Positions 25,850 through 39,000 of a DNA stretch of 64,000 nt are shown here, one piece after another. How positions within the stretch are numbered: position 1 is the stretch's first letter; each line of letters begins with the position of its first letter. The stretch spans positions 62,001-126,000 of the forward strand of contig RCAB01000040.1 of the NCBI GenBank assembly GCA_003640385.1, read 5' to 3'. The notes under the pieces were generated by a model. The model had not been told where the DNA came from. It saw nothing but the letters and a program-made list of their open reading frames with translations, and did no database searches. A program made the position numbers and the translations under genes. This stretch comes from Setaria digitata (taxonomy: Eukaryota; Nematoda; Chromadorea; Rhabditida; Setariidae).

Positions 25850-27500
25850 GGAAAGAAAAATGAATTTTTCTAACCTCCCAATTTTTTTTTTTTTTTTCTT
25901 TTAGGAAAAAGAAAATTTAAGAAAAAAAAAGGTCAAAAAATGTCAACTGCAAAAATAAGATAAGATTTTCCTGCTTCAAAATTTGATAAAAGCAGTACCT
26001 TTTGGTTAACCATGAACAAACAATGACTTGTATTTTTTTTTTTTTTTTTTGAAAAATACAGAGAAAACAAATATATGGCAGATGGTACATTTTCGAGTGC
26101 TACTGTAAGCTTTAAGTGAATTTTGTTGTTAATAAGCACGTCTTAATAAGAGGAAAAATATGACAATAAAAGCTATAAAATTTTTATCGAAATGTGATAT
26201 TAGGAAACGTATTTACATATTGCATATTTTAAATGTGTGTATATTGAAAGTTTTGTAACCTTGTCCTATCATTTAATTATTTAATTTTGTTGCTTTAAAA
26301 TAACGCAAATTGTAATAGAGCATATCAGTATTCAGCCAATCAATTTAGTAATTTCTTGCATTTATATGTATCGTTTTATGCGATAATACATGAATAAAAC
26401 TTAAGAAATGATTGATTGCTAAATGATTAGTATATTTATTAATGGTATGCATCGAAAATTTCATTTATGACATATTGATACAATTAATTAGATTGAATTG
26501 TAATTAGTAAAATTTTGTAAGTTACATGTAAAAATGCGCGTAACAACAATTCCATATGAAGCTGCTACTCGATAATGCAAAATTTTTTCTTTTTTAATGA
26601 TAAATTTAAAACTATAGAAATAAAAATTATTCAAACGCAATTATTATTTCTGTCCATTAAATGTAATTTGATATCTGTTATTTGAGGAAAACTCATTATT
26701 ACTTGGCACTGGCTGTTATAATTATTCATCGTTATCAACCACCAATTATCTTTTTCATTGATTTATATTCATTAATACACCACATTGCTTTATTCACTGT
26801 AATAATTTCAAAACAAAAATCATCTTCGCAAACGATAAAAAAAAAAGTGTGAAAATAATATTCCTTTCTATAAATCAAAAAACAAAGTGATATTTCATGT
26901 TATGTGAAATTTTACACTTTTTCATACAAACAATGCGAAAAACATCCCGCAAAGTAGTTTATGAATTAATCTTTTAAATTTTGTTATTAAATTTAAAATA
27001 TTATCACTTCTTTTGCTTTAAAACATATAATGAATGAATAGGAGAAAAAAAAAAAAGAAAAGAAAAAACACCTCCATTTTTCATTCTTCAAAATTGCAAT
27101 TTTTTCTTTTCCTTTTTTTTTATATTTCTCTAATGTATTTTTCATATTTATGATAAAATTGTGTTGAAAATAGTTACCGGTAATAATGACGAACAGTTAA
27201 ATGTAAAATTTTTTCTATGCATCAATAATTTAAATGAGTCGGAATATAATTTATTTCGCTAGTAAAATCATCTCAGTTTCACTTCTTTTTTTCTGAAAAA
27301 GATTATTTTCGAAAGTTTAATACATCTAAAATGATGAATGAGGAAATATCAGTACTCTGATTGCTCCACCTTGAATATGACATCAAATGACTGATAGGAT
27401 ATTGATAATGGACTGTAAAAATGCTATCCAAAATGCACTGCGGTAGCAAAAACCTTATATTATCTAAAAGCTAGTAGTGAACGATCCATTGCAAGTATAT
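25850..27500. other. No gene seen
   Basis: Very AT-rich with many short A/T runs. The only open frames are short and low in complexity. Nothing supportable on either strand. Confidence 0.55.
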
Positions 27501-27539
27501 GAGATCGTTTATGCGCAACTGCTCAACTACGAATGACCA

Positions 27540-28160
27540 CTCGACCCATGTCCACCTTACCTCTCCCTCTTATCTTTTCTGGCTATTCTATCAACGATTG
27601 ACATCCAAATATTACTACTTCCATCAATGCTTACTAGCAAGACTATTTCTACCTGTCTAGATAATGGCTCCTCATTGCCAAATTGCTCCTCCTTCCGCTA
27701 CTTCACTTTTTCCTCTTCCCCTCAACTCTCACTCTTTTTTTTCCTCATTCTAACAATTCATATTACTATCCTTCACCTCTCTGCCAAAATTACTTCTTCG
27801 ATCCTGCGAGAAAAGCACGGTGAGAAGGACAAACAATAAACAATATACAGTGTGCGAGTGGTGACATACATAGTGGAACGGGTCAAAAGTCTCGACAAAG
27901 TGGTCGGGTCACGGAAGTACGCCTGTCCATTCGTCCGTTATCCCACCCGTTGTCGTTCCATCAGCAGTCCAAATATCATCACTGCGATGGAAGGCAGGCA
28001 GTCAGGCAGCCAATAAATCATCTTTGTACAAACGGCTCTTTCACGCCATTTATCAAAAACTTCTGGGAGGTTATTTCAACGTGTCGCCCTATTGGAAGCA
28101 GCGTAGCTTTCAAGCAATCTCAGTCCTGTCCTCCTCACTTCTCTTCCACAAAATTATCTT
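27540..28160 (+). promoter_or_regulatory. GC-richer patch, possible distal promoter/leader of the FGFRL-like gene
   Basis: Composition changes sharply from about 27540. The patch is C/T-rich, then balanced near 27850-28020, including GGTCGGGTCACGGAAG, with no long homopolymers. It ends just before a candidate signal-peptide exon at 28182. No core promoter element can be named with confidence. The regulatory role is inferred from composition and position. Confidence 0.3.
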
Positions 28161-28181
28161 CCTGTGCATGTCGCTACTGTT

Positions 28182-28330
28182 ATGATTTACTCCTATCACT
28201 ACTTCATCACCATTGTTATAATTCACTGCTATCATTACCTTATCATTATTATTGTCATGAGTTTATCAAATGCCGTCTATGCAATGGACACTTCGTCCAA
28301 TGATCCTTTAGTTTACATTTCTATTCAGAG
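28182..28330 (+). CDS. Possible upstream signal-peptide exon (alternative 5' exon of FGFRL-like gene)
   Basis: The ATG at 28182 opens a hydrophobic stretch (ITIVIIHCYHYLIIIIVM) followed by SLSNAVYA and then MDTSSNDP, the layout of a cleavable signal peptide with an A-x-A-like site. The frame reaches AG|GTATTT at 28331 in phase 2. The next strong acceptor downstream in a GC-rich patch (TTTTTGCAG, exon from 31463) joins in the frame of the proposed 31491 exon, so the two could form one mRNA. However, that would give two successive hydrophobic N-terminal segments, which is unusual, and the coding stretch here is partly low-complexity (TATCATTAC-type). It may be an alternative first exon or a chance frame. 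Confidence 0.25.
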
Positions 28331-30448
28331 GTATTTTTTCTTAGCTTCTGCTGATTGATTGTTTTATTGGAATTTTCATTTATAACTGAAATGACGGGTA
28401 ATTTAATCTACAGATCTAATTTTAACGTACTTTTTCCTTCCTTCGTATAAGTTTTAACTGAAAATAAGCAGTTTATAGATACTTTCTTAAACAGTTTGAA
28501 TGGACATTTTTGGGATAATTTTTAACTTATTTGCCACCAGTGTATGATGCAAATTTTTAAAGCAACGACTAATTTTTTTTTTTTTTTTTTTTTCACTATA
28601 AAATTGTCTACATAAAAATTATTTGCAACATTTACAATATATTTAAATGTGGCAATAGTAACTGGTATCATTGACAAAGCATCATAAAATATACCTGTTT
28701 ATTATCGTTCCTAAAATTAACACATAACTTTTTCAAAGGAAAATCAATCTTTTTCTTTGTTGATTGAAGCATTACGGCACTCTCTCAACGTTAATATCAC
28801 GTAACAACAAATGTTACAAAATATTTGCCAGCAATATTTTACTTCATTTGATTTATTCTTTTCCAATAGATGGTCGATATCATTGTTTACCTAATGGATG
28901 GGCATGTATATTGCAATGCCGTAGATGATTAAGTGCGATGATTGTCGTCATGTTGTAAATTAATTATCAGCAAAAGGACAAATTGATAAGAAGCATAGGA
29001 CTGTCAATGGTTGCATTCGTTTATACTAAAAGTGAAAAAAAAAAAAAAAATGTTAAAAAATAATGATGGAAATAATAAGAAGCAATAATAGCATCCAATA
29101 ATTATTAAAATAAGCGCAATACTGGTTGATCAGGATGAAAATTAATAGTCAGTTAACACCTATTAGCAATGATGAAAACTGCAACCATAAATGGAACCAT
29201 ATTAGATTTAAAACTTACGACTAGACTTGTGACATTAGACTATGAGGCCAACTATTTTACAAATCCAAGTTGATTTCAAAATCCCTAGCAGTATAAATCA
29301 TTTACACTACTTACATCAACAATCGTTAATTAAGAAGTGATGTCACTGACAATATGTATCTGATGATAAGTACTCAGTGGTGATTAATGATTTGATAAAT
29401 GTTTGCCTGTCTGTGCATGTCTGTGTCTGCGTGTATGTGTGTATATGTGCGAAGCAAGAGGTATGTATGTTTGAAAAATGACTTACGTATATGTAAGCAA
29501 ATAGAATGGATTATTGAGATGGAAACCGGAATATGACCGATAATTCCGATTTCGTAGATAGGTAAGTTTCGGATGCTTTTAGGGTTTTTTTCCGGACTGG
29601 ATGAATGTATAAAGTCAGTATCTGGAATACACTTCCTTAGCAAGTTTTCTACGGACAGCAGCTACGAATTGATGGACAGCTGCCCACAGGAACTATTTCT
29701 TCCCAAACACACATACACACAACAACCACTGACTTTAATTTTCTTAAATGTACTTAACTGCCATGCAAGTATACGCACAAATATACAAACACAAACATGT
29801 CAAAAGGGAAACGCGTTTTCTCATTTTTTTTTTTTTTTTTGTATTTTGAAAACTTTTCGAAAAAAATTTTTTTTTAAGGAAGAAGGAATGTTGAAATTAA
29901 TCGTCCTTCCCGAAAGATTAATTGTTTTCGTGTTACATTCACGAATTATTGCCCTCCGGAATGTTTTATGGGACATTTCGGTCGTGTTGATTTTACCTTC
30001 CTTAACCTTTCCCCTTTCATTTCTTCTCCTCTTATCCTTCTTTTTCCGTCATTTTGCCACCTTTCTTTTTCCTCACTATATATATTTATATTTATTGGTA
30101 GGGTAGGATTTTCCTTTAATTAGTAATTAATTGCTGACAAATTATCCAAAATTAGCATAATATAATAATTAGCTTTGTTCCAAACTTATAAAAGAGCTAA
30201 ATTGACTTGCTTCAATTACGTGAAAAATCTGTTGCAAATAAGACGCTAATAAAGAATTGTAAATGGAAATTCAATCTCATTTTTATGGATTTTTAAGAAA
30301 TGCCATTATTGTGGAATATGCCTGCCAATCAAAGTAACACCAAAATTTGCATTTCGCTGAAATTTGAGCTAGACGCCAAATCTCATTATGAAATCAAACC
30401 GAAATATGTCATTCTCAAATAGCTTTCACTAACTGACTAAATGTTAGC

Positions 30449-30453
<5 letters not shown>

Positions 30454-30490
<37 letters not shown>

Positions 30491-30525
30491 GTATATATAT
30501 ATATATAAAATATATATATATATAT
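30454..30525. repeat. (TA)n microsatellite, interrupted
   Basis: A long alternating TA tract is broken by GAAATG and AAA. The parts can pair with each other. Confidence 0.95.
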
Positions 30526-31129
30526 CTTTTTATATATTTTCGCATATTTGAAAGGCTTAAATCATTCATTGGCTTCATCTACTCCTTATTTTGAGTCATT
30601 TTTAACCATTAAAAAAAGGAAATTGTCATCACGCAAATTTGATCTCTCATAAAATATTCGTGTCATTCTTTAAGTGTAATTTAGGTTAAAAAAGGAATGT
30701 ATCATAGGTAATTCATAAATGTAAAAAAAATTGGGAAATTTCTTGAATCCATAATATTTTGGTAGAATTTTAACGAAACCTTTGTTCAAATTTTCCGTCA
30801 TTCTTTTTTTTTTTTTTCTTTAACATTCAGAAGCAAAAAAAATTTTTTTTTTTTTTTTTTGGAAACTAAAATTAGTAACATATCATTTATTTTTCCATTC
30901 TTTCTCCAACTAAAAATGCGCGAAAATTAGGAATGCAAATGTCGTCGAGATTCAGTGAAATTACTGTTCCGATCCAAGATAACTTCTCCGAATTCTTTGG
31001 AACTTAAAATTAATCAATCTGAAAAATCGATTGATCTATCCTTAAGTAACATTTATTGCGGAGGATTGCAACACTTTCCAACCACTGTACACCTCCCTAT
31101 CGATGGAAATAGCAAGTAAATCAGTACGA

Positions 31130-31462
31130 ATGAAAATTGTAAAAGAGTGAGCAAAGGGTGGTTATTCCCAGTGAATTGAGGGATCGCTTCAATGCCGTCT
31201 TTCGGTGAAGCGCAGGAATGGGATATCTCGCCGGGGAATCCGAGATATGAGAGAGACGGGGAGTGGTTGTCACAGCTAAACGTAGAATACAAATTTGCTT
31301 GTGTCCTCGAAGAGGTGACGAAACGAAACCGCGGGGGAGGGGAATCGCGGGAGGGAAGAGGCGTGGAAATGCGGGGGGCTAATAAATTCGGGCGGAGAAT
31401 TGAAATGTGCACACAGGAGCGAAATAGATTTATTGCTCAGGCAATAAATTATATTTTTGCAG
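31130..31462 (+). promoter_or_regulatory. GC-rich patch with a trans-splice-type acceptor at its 3' end
   Basis: A GC-rich stretch (GCGGGGGAGGGG, TCGCGGGAGGG and similar) sits in AT-rich surroundings and ends in a T-rich ATATTTTTGCAG acceptor at 31462. An ATG lies 28 nt later at 31491. That layout (promoter/outron, acceptor, short leader, ATG) fits a spliced-leader mRNA start in nematodes, but could equally be an ordinary intron end. Open frames on both strands across it are not recognised. Confidence 0.4.
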
Positions 31463-31490
31463 GAGGGTGGCGGAAAGATTGTTGTGGCGA

Positions 31491-34400
31491 ATGAAGTATT
31501 GTTTGTCAAGCATTATTGCTGCAACAATAGCAATAGCAACAACAGCAGCAACAACAACAATAACAACTGCTACTGCTACAATTACAGCAACTATTTATGT
31601 TACTCCTATTCATGTATCATCCATTTCATCATTTTTCCTTGTTTTACCACTTATTACTACGATTCTTCTTATTGTTCCAGAACAAGCTCACTCAACAGCA
31701 GCAGTTACCGAACATCGTTGTTAGTTTGTTTATTTATTTGTTTTTATTTTTATTTTTTCCCTCTCTTTATTTGCATACTTCTTATTCATCCTTTTATTTG
31801 CTATTATTGATTATTTGTTGTTCGTTTCATTTCTTTTCTTTTTTCTCCATTCATTCATTTTTTTTTTTCTCTTCGGCGTAAATTTGTCAACAATATCATT
31901 GCTTGATTTTACGCTAATGTCACACTTCACTAAGATTAATTGTAAGTTCGACTGAGTGAAATGGAATGTGAAAATTTCGCTAAACCTTGGAAATATATAT
32001 ATGTATTTTTTTTTTTTGCAAAATTTTCTTGAAAAAAAAAAAATTAAAAGTAGGATTGCAATTTAATCATTATTAATGAATAAGTTATTTTTTCTTCGAA
32101 TATTTAAAATATTATTGTTCTTGATGAAAGATAGTAGAGGAGGACACTGAAAATACATATTTGAAGCAGAGAAGGAAAAAAACGGTGAAAAAAAATATCA
32201 TCATTACCTATCTGAGTTACTTATTTAACATATCTTTCATATTGTCACTTCTTATCAGCCAAATATTTCATTGTTATCAAAATTGTGCGACCATTAAGCA
32301 GAATTTAAAAAAAAAAAAAAAAGATTGAAAATTATCCCTTCAAAATTCACTGATTTTTGATGTCAACTATATCTAAAATAATTTTTCTTCACTGAAGTGT
32401 CTTCTTCTCAAGTTTTTATACTTTGGAAAAAATACTTTTTCCAATAGCGGAAATCGAGAAGTTACTTAAAATATTAAAAAATATTTCGTTCAAAAATAAC
32501 CTGTTTCCCTTCCAGTCATACCACTGAGACAATCAGATCAAAATCTTCCGTTCTTTCATTCAAATCAGCTCAATATACTACAGCACGGATATTAATATAT
32601 CATTCCTTATCATTCCTCCGGAGTTGTTAGCTTTCAGCCTAGTTCATCTCATTCACTACTAATTAATCTGACTTTCAAAGCTTTCATGTTATTTGCACTC
32701 AATGAATTACAATAAAGTATTTCAGTATTTTAGGTTATTCTTTCTTATCATATGACTGATATATGTGCTTTAAATGACTATGCACAACAACTGACCAGTT
32801 TCCCAAACTCTCCTGAGATCTTTCATAGCAGAAAGCTAGAAGTCAAATTATCATCCATTTCTCAAAAATGCCAAGTAGCAGCAGCTTCCAAGCTGTTTGC
32901 TTTACAGTGTCTGAAAAAAAAAAAAACTAAAAAAAAAAAAAAAAAAAACAGAAAAAAGTCCGGAAAATAATTTGATATTTTAGTTAGTAATGGAAAAATT
33001 AAATGAGTTGAATTTACATAATAATTCAATATAATATGGCAATTATTCTTAGGAAAATAATATTTGCTAATAATAATTATTAATATTTTTTGTTTTTTGT
33101 TCATATCTTAAGCAACTTTGTAGCAATAAACAAATTTCATCATACTTTAATCTTTTTTTTGAAAATGAAATATTCCGAAAGTATTGAGAGAATTCCTAAT
33201 GGTACAAAAAAAAAAAAATTCAAATTCCATCAAGCGATTTTACCATTCCACCAAATGATATGCGCGTGCTTCCTACAATGAAACCTATTTCCTTTTCAAA
33301 TTCTTTTTATCCAGCCCGAAATTTTTCTCCACTGATCATGTTTTGTTTTATAAAATAGGTGGTGTTTAATATTTAAAATTCAAATCGGTGATTTTTATAT
33401 TTTCTTCTTTGAATTCTTACTAAACAATGAAATTGATGGTAAAGATGCGGAATAATGAATGCATTTAAAAGGAGTAGTCTGGATAGTTTAATCCTGAATA
33501 GTTTGTGTGAAGTTTCAATGGGTTTTTTTTTTTTTTTTTTTTTTTTTGAAATTTGCCGACAAATGATCAGAAATATGTATGCTTTCTCCAATGCCAAAAT
33601 ATAATTTCAAACATGAAGTTGTATAAAATTTTCATGAAAACAAAGAAAAAGTTGATCTTATTCTTAAAAATTGCTTGAATGGAAGGTATTTCATAGGTAC
33701 TATAACTCTTTAGGAAATGGATTTTGCTAAAAAAAAAAAAATACTGTAAAATGTGATAATTTAACAAACAAAAAGAAAAAATTGTCCATCATCAACAATA
33801 TGATGATAGAGGAGAAAAAAAAAAAAAAAAAAAGAATGAATATGAATTTTTACTGAAAACCGCTACCCTTTGAACAATACCGCCTCAATGAAATTATTTG
33901 CGAAAAAAAAAAAAAAAAAAAAAAGAAGGGGAAAAAAGGAGGAAATAAAATCTCCGTTTTATGTCAAATCAACTTAGCATACAAAAAGAGACAGAAGGAC
34001 ATGATGAAGTCAATTCAATTGTTCAGATTTTTCAAACAATTGTTACGATAAAAAGAAAAAACTTAGGGGAATTGGAAATTTTAATTAGATATTGTAGATA
34101 ATTAAATTTGATCCATTAATCTATGGTGCATTGGTTTTAATTATCTCAAAAAAAAAAAAAACTCAATATACCAGTCGTTTCATATGTGATAAACAATTTG
34201 GCTGCCGTTTAAATGTTTAAGTTGTTGATACTTTCCTCCGTTTTATTTTCCATTTTTTTTTTTCCCTTTTTTTTGTAATGAATTCATTTTTAGAAAAATG
34301 TTAGTTAAAACAACAGCAGTAGTAACATATCATATTCAAATTGAGAAACATCATTCATTCTGTAATGACATTGTTTGTTTTTCTATTTTTGATTTATGTC

Positions 34401-34680
34401 TTGAGAAAAAATTTATTTTAAGTGAATGATACATAGCTCAGTTCTATCAAGTGCTACTTTTTCCGACTATTAATTATTCAAAGGTTAATTAATAGGTGGG
34501 TATCAACCCGGAAAGGTAGAGGAGGGAGGAGAAGGGAGGATAGGATGTCTGTCTGTGTGTGAATATATGTATGTCTAAAGTTTGACAGTTCTTTCTGATA
34601 AGAGCAAAGGAATGGGTTGAATTCAAAAATATGGTGAAATAAAATATGGTGGACGATGCAGTACATTGCATTCAAACTTA

Positions 34681-34714
<34 letters not shown>

Positions 34715-35477
34715 GTGTCTGTCCCTCTATCTCCGTTTCTTTTCAAAATTGGCTAATATTGACATTTTAATCTTGTCGATTAACAAAGGAATGAAGTAAA
34801 TTATTGGAAGCCAGAAAAGAGCCAGAACCTTCCTGGCTCCTCAAACTGGCCAGTATTCGAGAAGATCGTCCATTTTGATAGTGTCATTACGAATCTGATT
34901 TCTTCGTTTGACGGACTGACTACTCAGTTCTCTTCTCTCTTGTCCCCTTGTCCTCTGTCCTCTGTCTCTCGTACTCAAATCCCCCCCCCCCTCCCACCTT
35001 CTCCCGCTCCCGCTCTTGTCCTTCAGTGTCCCCTAACAGCTTGTGTCACCAGTATGACGACAAAGAAGAGGTAGAGAAGATTGACATGTCCGCAAAATCA
35101 TCTCCGTAAAACGTCACACTGCTTTACATTAAACGAGAGGGATAAGAAATGCGAAGAGGATGACGGGAGTGAAAGGAGGAAAGGCGACAGATCAGCAAGG
35201 GAAAATATTTGAAAAATGAAGTATTCGAGGAATTTTTTTCCAAAAAAAAAAGAACAAGTTTGGAATTAAAAACTTGCAAACAAACATGATGACTCACATT
35301 GTATTGGCAATAAAGAATTTACTGTATTGTAAAGTTGTCCAATATATACATGCTCATTTAGAGGTTCAAAACTTTTTTTCCTCCATTATCTTTCAATCGT
35401 TCCGTTTTCCACTCTCCATCCTCCCGCCATCGTTTAAACTCATCGAAATTGCGGATAAATTTGATGCAAAATTACGA

Positions 35478-35521
<44 letters not shown>

Positions 35522-36046
35522 AAAAAAGCAAATTCTAAAATTACAATAAATTCCATTTGAGAAAGTAAGCCATCTATAGATATATATATATATATATATA
35601 TTGTCGTTAAATTTATTCGCCGATTTCTCTCTCTTACAGTTAAAATAATGATATGAAAGTTTTAATTTGCATATCATTTGTATATCCATTCAATTTTTAC
35701 GATGATATCAAAGTGTAACTCAGTTATCTCTACTCAATATTATCTTATCATTTATTTATTTATCAATTATCTTTATTCCTCAATAACTCGAAATGGGAAA
35801 ATTCTCTGTTTTTCACGTTTTGTTTTGTTTTGTTTTTTTTTCCTAATAATTTAAACAAAAAAAGAAATTGCAGCACCACCAGATTTATCTATACCATCAC
35901 AGACAGAATTTCGTGTTCCAATTGGAACGAAGCAATTTCGACTGATATGTCCTGTCAAAGAGAAGAACGATGACCTTTTGATGATTCAGTGGAAGAAGAA
36001 CGATGAGCCAGTAAGTTCAACCGTACCTGCTCCCTCTCCCTCTTTT

Positions 36047-36079
<33 letters not shown>

Positions 36080-39000
36080 TTGTATGTTTTTCTTTTTTCT
36101 TAAAATATTTGTTAAAAATGTCGATATTAAAATATGTTATCAAGCATTTATTCAGCTATGAAATATTACTATTAAATTCATTCGAAATAATCAGATATTA
36201 TCAAAATTTAACCTTTTTCTCATAATGATTTCTTTGATTGGAAGGTTTATGAACAGTAATGTAACTTTCATAGAAATATATATATTGTAAATTATTTGAA
36301 ACGAAGAAAAAAAAAAAAAAAATGGAATTCATCCTGAAAATATCCTTCATTAAATCACAGTATATTTATTTGTTCTCATAGTTAAGAGATAAAATTAACT
36401 TTATTATTTCTAAATGTTTGAAAGTTAATATTTTATTGATTTAAGGATCAGTCTAACATTTTAACATTTCAAACAAATTTCACTAGAAGTGAACCCTTTC
36501 TTTCGAAAAATGTTGGAAGCAACATTGGTTAAGTTTTTGTGAAACAATTTTCAGATGCTTCCGTAGCTATGCATTGCTAGCACGCTTGATTGAAATAGCA
36601 TTGATAATACATTTCAAACCTTATCAATCATTCCCGGAAATTTTTCTTCTGCTTCCTTCTTTTCATTCCTCTTTTCTTCCTCTCCCATAAGCTTTATCAC
36701 TCTACACCTCACCAACTATCCCGCTATTTCCTGAACTATGAACTAATCATATACTTCGAGGAATGCTTATTCTGCTGCATTAATATAAGCATGCATTCAA
36801 GTTTTATCCAACAGAGAAAAAAAGAGAAACATATTTTATTGTGAGATATATAAAATTTTAAATTATAACTGCTAAATTGTAAAACTTCATGTCTCACACT
36901 CTAATAAAAATGTTGTAAAGAAAAATTACAGTTTTATGTAAGATAGTTTAACACTACCATATGATCGCCAATAATTAAAAAAATCGAGATAGTTCGAGAA
37001 AGGGATTTAGGTAAATTACATCGAGAAAGCACTTGGCTCTTACCAACATATCCTTTTCTAGGATATAAAAAAAAAAAAAAAAAAGAAATCATTTCTATAA
37101 ATTTGAAGAGAAACTTTTAATCATCCAAAATTGAATATTTCAAAAGAACGAATTTGCTACTTAATCATATACATATATTTTAGTTCATATTTCTTCCATA
37201 TCTCTCTATCATCGTCTTTCCCAAAAATTATCATTACATCATTTTCAAAACAGTATCGTTTAATTATTGCATTATTTTGTTTCAGTTTCTTATGGATTTT
37301 TTACATTTGATGAAAATTAACTATTCATTAATTTTTTGGGTTCTTCTGTTAGAATAAACCTAAACGACTAGTGTATTATTTTTCTGCAGTAAAGATTTAA
37401 AACTTCAAATCTGATAAAAGCTTGATGTTTGTTTTATTAAATGGATGAACTCAGTTAGCTGGATCTGTAGTTTGAATATTATTGGATATCATTCGCCATA
37501 ATACCAAAATAATATTACAATGAGAGGAAGATTTGAAATTATTTGTGCTGGAGTTTTGTTTATAAAATGTCTTAATGATGATGAAAATATCGGATATCTC
37601 TAAAGATCGGTTTTGACTTCAACAATCGCTTCAAATTGGCTCGATCAGATCGTGAGTTAAAAATTCGAAATCCACAACTAGCTGATGGTGGAATATATCA
37701 GTGCCAAGTGGTTAATGGGTTTGGACATCGTGAGCTGAATTTTACTGTAACTTTTTACGATCCAAGTGTTGAAAATGAGCACAATACTGACAGCACAATT
37801 ACACTTACGGCCAACGGTAATTTTTTTTTTGTTGCTGAATTAAAATGATTTCCAATTTAGTCATATTTCAGATCAAAATTTGAAAATTTTGATTGTATTT
37901 AAAAAGTTACAGATTATTATCATGAAAAAATGAAATTTTCTGTTGAATTTAGGAAGAATTGACAGTCATTTTGACTTAACTTTTATTTGGAACTGAAAAG
38001 ACAGGAAATGATAAAGGCAATTCGAGAGATAAGCAGAGAATGAGAAAATCTGTAGATAGCTGACAATTGAAACAGTGATTGAGAGTTTATTGCTTTCAAA
38101 AGATGATACAGGTTGATGAAATCTGCGAAAATACTTTAAGAGATTGAAAAAAGAAGAGATTCATCATTTTATTATAATGTTGAAATAATAAATGAAAGCA
38201 TTTCTTGACTGGACAAGCAGAACAAAAAGGAAACTTTCCTTTGGAGTTTTGGCATTTAAGTTGAGTCAGTTGGTGAAATTTGTGAGCTTCAAAAAGATAC
38301 AATCCAAAAAGTGCAGACTGAAATTACTGTTTACTGCAGAAATAGAAAATAAGTAAAATTTCCGGTGCAGTGCAGAAATAATTTCAAGCCAAAAATAAAC
38401 GAAATATTTTGGTTTTGTTTACCTATTGTTGTTTACTTACAATTTTTGGTATTTTTATTGAATTTCATGAAATAAAACAAGTACAACTGCAGAGTATGTC
38501 CGAAATTTTCTGACTTTGAATTGTCCGTTTGAAGAAAATGATTTATAGCTTCTCCACCTGTATGGAAGAACGAAACAGAAATTCGAAGTTGGATGTTGAA
38601 TCCTGTAAGAATAACAATCGGTGGCGCTTTATTGCTCAAATGTCCTGCAAAAGGAAACCCGCTGCCAAATATCACTTGGCTACGAGATGGCAAGGCATTA
38701 GACCGAGGTATTGCATAGGAATGATGTATTTGTCATGTTGAGTGATTAGTCTTTGGAATTTTATGCTTAAATTATCATTTGAAAACTTGAGAAAATGATA
38801 ATTATTTTAGATTTTTTTTTTTTAGAAACAAACTTTCCCAAAAGAATTGTTTTTTCCTTATGACAATTTTCAAAATTTCAGAAATTACGTATCATTATTC
38901 CTCGGCGATACTTTATCTAAGCGATGTGCAACCTAGCGAAGGTGGTAAATATGTCTGTAAATTAGAGAACGAACATGGTAGCATCGAAGCAGCATTTCAA

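Larger units (their letters stand above)
31720..35873. other. Long 5' intron of the FGFRL-like gene
   Basis: If the 31491 exon is correct this 4.2-kb intron precedes the first Ig exon. It holds many A/T runs, CT and AG microsatellites and a GC-richer patch at about 34800-35200. No further exon in the required phase is evident. Confidence 0.45.

Noticed and set aside
31053..31509. Opposing 77-119-codon open frames on both strands around 31.1-31.5 kb
   Set aside because: They overlap each other in a GC-rich patch where stops are rare, lack recognisable motifs and have no consistent splice context.
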